A stretch of DNA of 64,000 bases. Origin: Mycobacterium sp. (GTDB lineage Bacteria; Actinomycetota; Actinomycetes; Mycobacteriales; Mycobacteriaceae). The DNA is taken from positions 1 through 64,000 of the forward strand of contig NZ_SCRH01000058.1 in NCBI RefSeq assembly GCF_004298145.1. The letters are read 5' to 3'. The position numbers and the translations under genes are program-made. Position 1 is the first letter of the stretch. Each line of letters begins with the position of its first letter. Shown in pieces: positions 58,828 through 64,000 of this stretch. A model generated the notes under the pieces. It made no database searches. It saw nothing but the letters and a program-made list of their open reading frames with translations, and was not told the origin of the DNA.

Positions 58828-59252
58828 CGGCCGTGCCTGTCACCGCGGTCGACACCAGTGTCGCGATACCACTGCTGATGACCTCGCACCGACACCACGC
58901 GTTGGTCGCTGCGTGGGCGAAGAGTCGAACCCTGGGTCTTTGTGGGCATGCTTTGGCGGAAACGTATTCGGTTCTGACCCGATTGCCTGGCGATGCGCGC
59001 GTCGATGCTTCCGATGCGGTGGCGTTGATCGATGCGAACTTCGCCGCGCCGCTGCAGCTCGGTGCGCGTTCCTCGCGTTCGGCCCATCGAGAGTTCGCCC
59101 GACGAGGGATTGCCGGTGGTGCGACGTACGACGGGTTGGTTGCGTTGGCTGCTCGCGAACACGGTGCCGTTTTGGTCACTCGGGACGCACGTGCACGGTC
59201 TACCTACGAGGCGCTGGGCGTTGTTACCGAGGTGCTCGCTCACGACCGTTGA
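58824..59252 (+). CDS. PIN-domain ribonuclease toxin (VapC)
   Basis: A 142-residue PIN nuclease with four acidic residues: AVDTSVAIP (Asp10), LAETYSVL (Glu46), GATYDGLVA (Asp102) and TRDARA (Asp121). VapC toxins cleave tRNA or rRNA. The TTG overlapping the antitoxin stop allows coupled translation; a GTG three codons later (VPVTAVDTS) is an alternative. The length is typical. The pair lies between ychF and a partial copy of the ychF end. Confidence 0.9.
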   Translation: MTAVPVTAVDTSVAIPLLMTSHRHHALVAAWAKSRTLGLCGHALAETYSVLTRLPGDARVDASDAVALIDANFAAPLQLGARSSRSAHREFARRGIAGGATYDGLVALAAREHGAVLVTRDARARSTYEALGVVTEVLAHDR

Positions 59253-59615
59253 TGTCGTTGGCCTGTGGCCGTTCTGTCGCGCGATTCGGGGTTTCGCCAA
59301 GAGTCGACCGGACCTGGCGGACACGGTGCCGGGCGTCGCGTTGCCGGCCCGATGACCGGGCGCGGCGGTACGCACGTCGGTGGGGCATGGCCGGCTTCCG
59401 ACGTGAAGCGGCTCGTGGACACACGATGACGCTGTCGACCCACTCCGATTCAACGTCTCGACGGGGCCCCGGTTGTTCGACGCGCGATGCGGTCGAAGTC
59501 CGCTTCAACCTCTAGGTAGCCGGCGAAGGAAGGGATCGTCGTACGGCGACCTAGACGTTCCGGACAATCCGAATCACCACTTGCCCGGAGCCCGGTCCAG
59601 GGAAATCCTTGGGAG
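59253..59615. other. Gene-free stretch after vapC with ychF 3' remnant
   Basis: No supported gene. It contains the diverged copy of the ychF terminus at 59486-59524. Further upstream in the gap only faint, unconvincing likeness to ychF remains (for example GGTTTCGCCAAGAG against GGTTTCATCAAGGC). The last part carries a TTGGGAGATGACG stretch with GGGAG before the next ATG. Confidence 0.55.
59486..59524 (+). repeat. Direct repeat, copy B: truncated ychF 3' end
   Basis: Reads DAVEVRFNL-stop in frame (GAT GCG GTC GAA GTC CGC TTC AAC CTC TAG), then GTAGCCGGC. This mirrors DVVEFRFNV-stop and GGGGTAGCCGGC at the true ychF end. It is a partial duplication bracketing vapBC. Confidence 0.6.
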
Positions 59616-59999
59616 ATGACGAGTGTCAAACGACCGGGACCGTGGCTACGGCGGTCTACGAGCGTGCTGGTGGGTGGCGGGCTGGCACTGTCGGCTTTGG
59701 GGCTGGCCGGCGGCTCCGTCGCGCAGGCGGCACCGGCCCCCACCGGCCATTGGTGCCCGGGCGATTCGTGGAACCCGGCGTGGGGCAATGTCTTGGACTG
59801 GGACTGGAATCGGTGCCACGACTGGCAACACCCGGGCGGTCCGACCGGCCCGGCGGGCTGGGGGCCCTGGGGACCCCCGCCGGCGTGGGCGCCGCCGCAG
59901 CCGCCCCAACCGGCGTGGGCGCCCGGGGCTCAAATGATGTGGAACCCGACTGACGCCGATTGGGGCATCTGGAACAACGGAATATGGACTCCCATCTGA
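59616..59999 (+). CDS. Small secreted Trp/Pro-rich protein
   Basis: A 127-residue protein with a signal peptide (basic MTSVKRPGPWLRR, hydrophobic 15-35, cleavage likely after AQAAP). The mature part has HWCPGDSWNPAWG, DWDWNRCHDW and a Trp/Pro-rich linker (WGPWGPPPAWAPPQPP), ending WGIWNNGIWTPI. Two cysteines could form one disulfide. I recognise this style as a group of small mycobacterial exported proteins with HWCPGD motifs; function unknown. GGGAGATG puts the ribosome site very close to the ATG. Confidence 0.82.
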   Translation: MTSVKRPGPWLRRSTSVLVGGGLALSALGLAGGSVAQAAPAPTGHWCPGDSWNPAWGNVLDWDWNRCHDWQHPGGPTGPAGWGPWGPPPAWAPPQPPQPAWAPGAQMMWNPTDADWGIWNNGIWTPI

Positions 60000-60164
60000 G
60001 ACAACACCGCCGCTCGCGGGCAGGTGGCCTCGGATCGATGGCGTTTGGCGGATCGAATGGCTGGCGGCAGAAAGGATCGGGTCGCCGATCGGCGCGACCG
60101 GTCTAAAACGCAGGTAATTCGCCGCCAAAAATATACCCGTGTGTAATAAATTTGCTTTAGCTGC

Positions 60165-60202
60165 GGCGTAGGTCATTACCGGTTTACCGAATGACCTGCG
60201 CC
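60165..60202. other. Strong hairpin upstream of the NlpC/P60-like gene
   Basis: GGCGTAGGTCATT (60165-60177) pairs with AATGACCTGCGCC (60190-60202), 13 pairs with one G-T, and an inner CGGT-TT-ACCG extends it. It ends 21 bases before the presumed ATG at 60224, within an AT-rich flank. It could be a protein-binding palindrome, an RNA element or the terminator of the previous gene. Confidence 0.6.
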
Positions 60203-60223
60203 ACAAATTTTGGTTCGCAATAA

Positions 60224-60847
60224 ATGTTATTGCTAGCCTCGCTGCCCATGGTCGTTATTGCAACATTGATGTCGTTGATCAGCCAGGTCTCCGGCACCCC
60301 ATATATTGCGGGTGGGGATTCTCCCGCTGGGACTGATTGTTCGGGACTTGCTTCGTGGATTGCGAATGCAGCGACTGATAGGCCAGTTTATGGGGATCGA
60401 TTTAATACCGGAAACGAAGAAGCCGCGCTGCTGGCGCGTGGGTTCCAATATGGGACCGCGCCCAACGCCTTGGTCATTGGCTGGAACGGTGGCCACACCG
60501 CGGTGACGCTGCCCGACGGAACCTCAGTGGCCAGTGGTGAGCGCGGCGGTGTGCACGTCGGCGGCCCCGGCGCCTACCAGGCAGGATTCACGCATCACAT
60601 GTTCCTTCCGATGGCGCCGGAGGATGGTGGAGCGCCGCCGCCGGACGCTTTGCCGCTGCCGCCGGACGCTCTTGCGCCGCCGCCGGATGCCCCGCCCCCG
60701 CCCCCGGATGCTCCTCCGCCACCGCCGGATGCTCCTCTGCCGCCGCCGGAAGCGACGGCCATTCTGGTCGATGCCCCGGCACCCCCGATGCCGGAACCGT
60801 CGAGTCCTGAGTTACCTTTGCCCGGCGACGTGGTAATTACGAATTAA
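60224..60847 (+). CDS. NlpC/P60-like cysteine peptidase domain protein with Pro-rich repeats
   Basis: A 207-residue protein. Residues 22-125 look like an NlpC/P60-type fold: GTPYIAGGDSPAGTDCSGLASW with Cys39 as nucleophile and WNGGHTAVTLPDG with His91. Such enzymes cut peptidoglycan stem peptides. A tail of six seven-residue PPPDA-type repeats and a Pro-rich end follows. The first 200 bases are richer in A/T than neighbours and use rare codons (TTA at codon 2, ATT, GAT), suggesting transfer, perhaps from a phage lysin. The start is uncertain: no ribosome site; ATG at 60248 is an alternative. No clear signal peptide. Confidence 0.75.
   Translation: MLLLASLPMVVIATLMSLISQVSGTPYIAGGDSPAGTDCSGLASWIANAATDRPVYGDRFNTGNEEAALLARGFQYGTAPNALVIGWNGGHTAVTLPDGTSVASGERGGVHVGGPGAYQAGFTHHMFLPMAPEDGGAPPPDALPLPPDALAPPPDAPPPPPDAPPPPPDAPLPPPEATAILVDAPAPPMPEPSSPELPLPGDVVITN
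60635..60760 (+). repeat. Six 21-base tandem repeats encoding PPPDA-type heptads
   Basis: Six in-frame units of about CCGCCGCCGGAYGCTCCTCCG, encoding PPPDALP, LPPDALA, PPPDAPP, PPPDAPP, PPPDAPL and PPPEATA. They form a Pro-rich linker in the peptidase-like protein and could vary in copy number. Confidence 0.8.
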
Positions 60848-61190
60848 CGACAAATGAAACGCCGGCGTCGGGAGTTCGGATTATTTCTTCTGACGATCGG
60901 ACAGGGCCATCCGCTGCGTCGGCGAATAGTGAAATGATGCCGGTATCCGTCTCCGTGTGACCTACGACACTACGGCGCCAAAGTGACGGAAGTGCGTGTC
61001 GCGGCGAAAGTGTGCTCGTGCGTCCTTTGTGACGTATGAGCACACTTTGCTGTGGTTATCGTCGACGGAAAATCGCATCCGGTGTCGAGCCGCCGCGACG
61101 GCCGCGGTGGAATCCACGGCCGGATAAGCTGGCGCTGCCCGCGGCGATCGGGCGGGCGCACCGGAAGCAGCGAATCTAGGCGGGGCCGCA
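60848..61190. other. Gene-free stretch before the monooxygenase-like gene
   Basis: No gene seen. It holds an 11-base inverted repeat (61007-61048) of the GTGTGCTC type that recurs in mycobacterial intergenic DNA, and the upstream region of the next gene. Confidence 0.5.
61007..61048. repeat. Inverted repeat AAAGTGTGCTC ... GAGCACACTTT
   Basis: Perfect 11-base arms (61007-61017 and 61038-61048) separated by 20 bases, without a T run. Possible operator or an intergenic repeat element. Confidence 0.6.
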
Positions 61191-61514
61191 ATGATCTTCA
61201 TCGTCGTCAAGTTCGAAACCAAACCCGAGTGGACCGACCGGTGGCCTGGACTCGTCGCCGCGTTCACCGCGGCGACTCGCGCCGAGGAAGGCAACCTGTG
61301 GTTCGAGTGGTCACGCAGCCTGGACGACCCGGCGGAGTACGTCCTGGTGGAGGCGTTCCGGGATGGTGATGCGGGCGGCGCGCACGTCAACAGCGATCAC
61401 TTTCACCGGGCGATGCAAGAGCTCCCGCAGGCGCTGAAGTCCACGCCCAAGATCATCAGCCAGACGATCGATGGCACGGGCTGGTCGGAGATGGGCGAGA
61501 TGGCCGTCGGCTGA
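61191..61514 (+). CDS. ABM-family putative quinol monooxygenase (Rv1117 orthologue)
   Basis: A 107-residue dimeric ferredoxin-like protein: IVVKFETKPEWTDRW, EEGNLWFEWSRS, YVLVEAFRD and HVNSDHFHRAMQELPQAL are the usual antibiotic-biosynthesis-monooxygenase (ABM) landmarks. Members oxidise quinols or degrade small aromatic compounds without cofactor; the substrate is unknown. The length matches Mtb Rv1117. It ends eight bases from the convergent gene. Confidence 0.88.
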   Translation: MIFIVVKFETKPEWTDRWPGLVAAFTAATRAEEGNLWFEWSRSLDDPAEYVLVEAFRDGDAGGAHVNSDHFHRAMQELPQALKSTPKIISQTIDGTGWSEMGEMAVG

Positions 61515-61521
61515 CCCTGCG

Positions 61522-62202
61522 CTAGCCGACCACGATCTCGATTTCGCCGCCCAGCGCATAGCCCGGTGCGAGCGGCAGACTGTCGCCGCTCCAGAACGAG
61601 CCCGGGTCGAACCAGTTCGAGTACTTCTCCGTGCTCATCAAGCCCATCTCCTCGTAGGTGATGGCCACCGTTTCCGCGCAGTAGGCCGCTTCCAGCCCGA
61701 GGCGCTGACGCTCCTTACGTCGCTGTGTCGACTCTCGAACCTTCTTGTCCACGAGCGGGATTCCGCGCGTCCAGTCGTAGGCGTTCGGCAGCCGGCCGCG
61801 CAGCCACCGCCCCGTCAAGCGCATGGTGGTCGGGAACGCGGTGCCGTCCATGCGGGCGATGACGCGCAGCAGCTTGTTCTCTTGCTCGCGGTCGGCCGGC
61901 GGAGTCAACTGGCGCAGCCAGCACCGCTGACCGTAGCGCTGGGTCCACTGCAAGACGGATTGCTGCAGATCGTTGAGTTGCACGCCACGGTGATTCGTTC
62001 CCGTCCACAGGTCGACGAGCTTGTCACCCAGTTCGGCGTGCCAGATCAGCGGCGGTAAATCGTCAATGGCCACCGTCATGCCCACGTGGTTCACCGGGCT
62101 GTTCGTCAACGTCTGGATGGCGCGGTCGGGTCCCGAACCGCCGCGAAACAGCCAAAGGTCGCCGGTCCGCGTTTCCTCGAGCGCTTGGTTCAGGGTGAGC
62201 AT
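61522..62202 (-). CDS. Permuted-papain (YiiX/YebB)-like hypothetical hydrolase (Rv1118c orthologue)
   Basis: A 226-residue protein with TGDLWLFRG (about 13-21) and VNHVGMTV (His39) near the N-terminus, and EAAYCAETVAITYEEMG (Cys175) near the C-terminus. His before Cys is the order of circularly permuted NlpC/P60 enzymes of the YiiX type, which act on lipids or peptides. I start at the ATG of MLTLNQALEE; a TTG 34 codons upstream is possible and would be closer to the 286 residues I recall for Mtb. Activity is inferred only. Confidence 0.78.
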   Translation of the reverse strand: MLTLNQALEETRTGDLWLFRGGSGPDRAIQTLTNSPVNHVGMTVAIDDLPPLIWHAELGDKLVDLWTGTNHRGVQLNDLQQSVLQWTQRYGQRCWLRQLTPPADREQENKLLRVIARMDGTAFPTTMRLTGRWLRGRLPNAYDWTRGIPLVDKKVRESTQRRKERQRLGLEAAYCAETVAITYEEMGLMSTEKYSNWFDPGSFWSGDSLPLAPGYALGGEIEIVVG

Positions 62203-62337
62203 CTTCGTGTAAGCCCGTTCGCCGCTGCAGTTTTCGCCGATCTCGTCGTCGTCATGTGCCCGGTTGCACGTCGCGGTGCCGTGCGTTGCGGGCACACAAG
62301 TCAATCACAACCAGCGCACGACGACGGGGACTCCGCA

Positions 62338-62343
62338 TAGCCT
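62338..62343 (+). promoter_or_regulatory. -10 element (TAGCCT) of a probable leaderless transcript
   Basis: TAGCCT ends six bases before the ATG at 62350. Confidence 0.45.
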
Positions 62344-62349
62344 GGTGTC

Positions 62350-62553
62350 ATGCGCAGTGTGTGGAAGTGGCTGGGGCTGGCCGGTGCCGCCGGCGTCGTC
62401 GCCGGCGGCGCGCTGGTGGTTCGCGACCAGCGCAAGCGGCGTGCGTACACCGCCGACGAGGTCCGGGATCGGCTGCATCAGCGGTTGGCCGAATACGACG
62501 GGGGAGGCCTTCAGCCCGGATCGGCCGAGGGCTCAACGGCGAACAACCGGTAG
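62350..62553 (+). CDS. Small single-pass membrane protein
   Basis: A 67-residue protein: one membrane segment (WLGLAGAAGVVAGGALVV, about 7-24), then a basic patch (RDQRKRR) and an amphipathic helix (TADEVRDRLHQRLAEY). The basic residues place the C-terminus inside. Leaderless-type promoter. Its 3' end overlaps the convergent cyclase gene by 43 bases, so the last 14 codons are shared antisense. The function is unknown; the conserved look of the helix argues that it is a real gene. Confidence 0.75.
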   Translation: MRSVWKWLGLAGAAGVVAGGALVVRDQRKRRAYTADEVRDRLHQRLAEYDGGGLQPGSAEGSTANNR

Positions 62554-63338
62554 GTGCCCGAAAAACCCTTCAGCTCGACGTCGCGGCCGCCGTCGAACCG
62601 GATGTCGTCGGAGTCGGAAAGCGCGTCCCGCACCGGCTGACTCACCAGTATCTCGCCACCGGTGGCCTGTGCCGCAACCCGCGCCGCCATGGCGACGTTG
62701 CGGCCGAACAGATCATCACCGCGGCGCACCGAGCGGCCCATGTGTATGCCGATGCGAACGCGAATCTCGTCGTGCCGCTTGCGGTTTGCGTCCCTGCGCA
62801 ACGCGCGCTGCAGGTCGATACCACATCGCACCGCCTGTTCGGCGCGAGCGAAGGCGATCATGAATCCGTCACCCTGACTCTTCACCACATGGCCGGACCG
62901 CCGCTGCACGAGATCCGAGACCAGCTTGTCGTGTGCGCTGATCAGTTTGACCCAGGCCCGATCGCCGATCCGCTCGTTGAGCGCGGTGGATTCCTCGATG
63001 TCGGAGAACAGGATCACCACCCGGCCGTCCGGGGTGACCCGGGCAAGGTCGGGTCGCTCGACTTCGGCCCAGTCCGCGAGGTCCTCGATCGAGCTGCGCA
63101 CGGCGGCGCCGAAGCCCTCCTTGCGCATCAGGTTGGCGGTGTTCCATACCGTTTTCACGGCTTCGCGACCGCCCGACAGCAACCAGTTGCGGGCGTCGTT
63201 TCGCTGGCGCAGCTCGTCGAGCTCCCGGTGGGTGCGCGCCAGCAGCTGCCACAGTACGACCAACCCGCCGGCCTCGACCGCAGCGACCCCGGCCAGAATG
63301 TAGACCGAGACATGCAGCGCGTCACCCATGTCGGTCAT
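62511..63338 (-). CDS. Class III adenylate cyclase, Ma1120/Rv1120c type, intact
   Basis: A 275-residue cyclase with an N-terminal membrane segment (about 10-32, VSVYILAGVAAVEAGGLVVLW), a coiled linker (RTHRELDELRQRNDARNWLL) and a catalytic domain from about 106. Metal aspartates are Asp113 (LFSDIEEST) and Asp157, adenine-binding Lys153 (VVKSQGDGF), and the partner Asp plus Asn/Arg are in DLFGRNVAMAARV. In Mtb the orthologue Rv1120c is a truncated pseudogene; the M. avium enzyme Ma1120 is an active adenylate cyclase. All key residues are intact here. Confidence 0.9.
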   Translation of the reverse strand: MTDMGDALHVSVYILAGVAAVEAGGLVVLWQLLARTHRELDELRQRNDARNWLLSGGREAVKTVWNTANLMRKEGFGAAVRSSIEDLADWAEVERPDLARVTPDGRVVILFSDIEESTALNERIGDRAWVKLISAHDKLVSDLVQRRSGHVVKSQGDGFMIAFARAEQAVRCGIDLQRALRRDANRKRHDEIRVRIGIHMGRSVRRGDDLFGRNVAMAARVAAQATGGEILVSQPVRDALSDSDDIRFDGGRDVELKGFSGTYRLFAVEPSADPG

Positions 63339-63459
63339 CCTTGCAAGGCTGCGGTCCGCTTTGGTTGTCGGCCCTGTGAGCAGTGTCTAGGGTTGGGTTT
63401 GCCGGCCGCGGGTAGTGATCTCAGGGGTGTTGATTAGGTGACTTCCGGGAGGAGCGGTT

Positions 63460-64000
63460 TTGGCCGACGGCGACAGTTATTCATCTGACCTGCTGGTGAT
63501 CTTCGGAATCACCGGCGACCTGGCGCGCAAGATGACGTTTCGGGCGCTGTACCGGCTCGAGCGACGCGACGAGCTGAACCACCCCATCGTCGGTGTGGCC
63601 AGCGACGACATCACGACCGAGCAGCTGGTGGACCTGGCGCGGGAGGCCATCAAGAAATCGGGCGAGAAGTTCGACGACGCGGTGTTCGACCGGCTGGCCG
63701 GCCGGCTGTCCTACCTGCACGGCGACGTCACCGACGCCAATCTCTACACGCAGCTCGCCGGGGAGATCGGCTCGGACTCCCATCCGCTCTACTACCTCGA
63801 GATGCCGCCGTCGTTGTTCGCGCCCATCGTGGAGAACCTGGCGAAGGCCGACCTGCTGGAGCGGGCGCGGGTGGCGATAGAGAAGCCGTTCGGCCATGAC
63901 CTGGAGTCGGCGCGCGACCTCAACGCCCGGCTGCGTGCGGTGCTCGACGAAGACCAAATCCTGCGTGTGGACCACTTTTTGGGCAAACAACCCGTTGAGG
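63460..64000 (+). CDS. zwf: Glucose-6-phosphate 1-dehydrogenase, N-terminal part (cut by window edge)
   Basis: The first 180 codons of G6PD, entry enzyme of the pentose phosphate pathway. FGITGDLARKM (about 15-25) is the NADP-binding GxxGDLA motif. YLEMPPSLFAPIVENL and VAIEKPFGHDLESA precede the active-site RVDHFLGKQPVE at the very end of the window. The TTG start is placed by GGGAGGAG five to six bases upstream. It corresponds to Mtb zwf1 (Rv1121), the gene expected after Rv1120c. Confidence 0.94.
   Translation, partial: MADGDSYSSDLLVIFGITGDLARKMTFRALYRLERRDELNHPIVGVASDDITTEQLVDLAREAIKKSGEKFDDAVFDRLAGRLSYLHGDVTDANLYTQLAGEIGSDSHPLYYLEMPPSLFAPIVENLAKADLLERARVAIEKPFGHDLESARDLNARLRAVLDEDQILRVDHFLGKQPVE

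Noticed and set aside
59440..59460. Another ychF-like snippet (ATTCAACGTCTCG) just before copy B
   Set aside because: The match is about a dozen bases and could be chance; only copy B has an in-frame stop and matching downstream sequence.
1..64000. Insertion sequences and rRNA genes
   Set aside because: No transposase motif, terminal inverted repeats with target duplications, or rRNA sequence was recognised anywhere in the window.

Overview
This window is chromosomal DNA of a slow-growing, non-tuberculous Mycobacterium, most likely in or near the M. avium complex. The evidence is the high G+C, an ESX-linked PE/PPE/Esx cluster, mycothiol and KstR-type sterol functions, many leaderless-looking promoters, and a gene order that (from memory, not a database search) follows M. 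tuberculosis (Mtb) from about Rv1038c-Rv1040c and then Rv1057 to Rv1121 (zwf1). PE_PGRS genes are missing at two places where Mtb has them. An intact copy of the cyclase that is a pseudogene in Mtb (Rv1120c; 'Ma1120' in M. avium) is present. Both points favour the M. avium group. There is one tRNA, and I see no rRNA, insertion sequence or CRISPR array.

Layout. (1) 1-2381: an esxJ-PPE15-PE8 type secretion cluster on the minus strand. (2) 2730-10202: a tRNA with a UAA anticodon followed by an accessory stretch that differs from Mtb. It starts with two broken genes (a class III cyclase and a haloalkane dehalogenase), continues with an ECF41 sigma factor (sigI) flanked by a glyoxalase-fold protein, a carboxymuconolactone decarboxylase-like protein, an F420-type nitroreductase-fold protein and an alpha/beta hydrolase, and ends with a membrane protein, a dienelactone hydrolase with a frameshift near its end, and two conserved hypothetical genes. 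(3) 10203-30430: a syntenic block with the beta-propeller protein, fadD14, an amidotransferase, two patatins, lpqV, a thiol dioxygenase-like protein and a rhodanese, a membrane hydrolase, echA8/echA9, a BI-1 protein, fadA3, an SGNH hydrolase, lipU, and the transsulfuration genes cbs and metB around pra. (4) 30436-48534: greA, mca, a DUF255 protein, a canonical ketosteroid isomerase, a hemolysin III-like protein, a short-chain cis-prenyltransferase, coaA, glyA, desA2, phoH2 with a candidate antitoxin ORF, a NodB deacetylase, a membrane adenylate cyclase, fumC and glpX. (5) 48590-64000: a lipid/steroid and housekeeping stretch (carboxylesterase, 3beta-HSD, xseBA, ispH, ychF), a vapBC module, a patch of small secreted or peptidase-like proteins, a second adenylate cyclase, and the 5' part of zwf.

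The most interesting system is around sigI. Three sites that fit the ECF41 promoter pattern (GTCACA, 16 bases, CGTC/CGTT) lie 42-43 bases upstream of the divergent decarboxylase-like gene, of sigI itself, and of the nitroreductase/hydrolase pair. Together they outline a compact, self-regulated five-gene regulon that sits beside a tRNA and gene remnants. Other points of note are a perfect KstR operator at the 3beta-HSD gene, a partial duplication of the ychF 3' end flanking vapBC, an AT-richer NlpC/P60-like gene preceded by a strong hairpin, and a UAA-anticodon tRNA without the long variable arm expected of tRNA-Leu.
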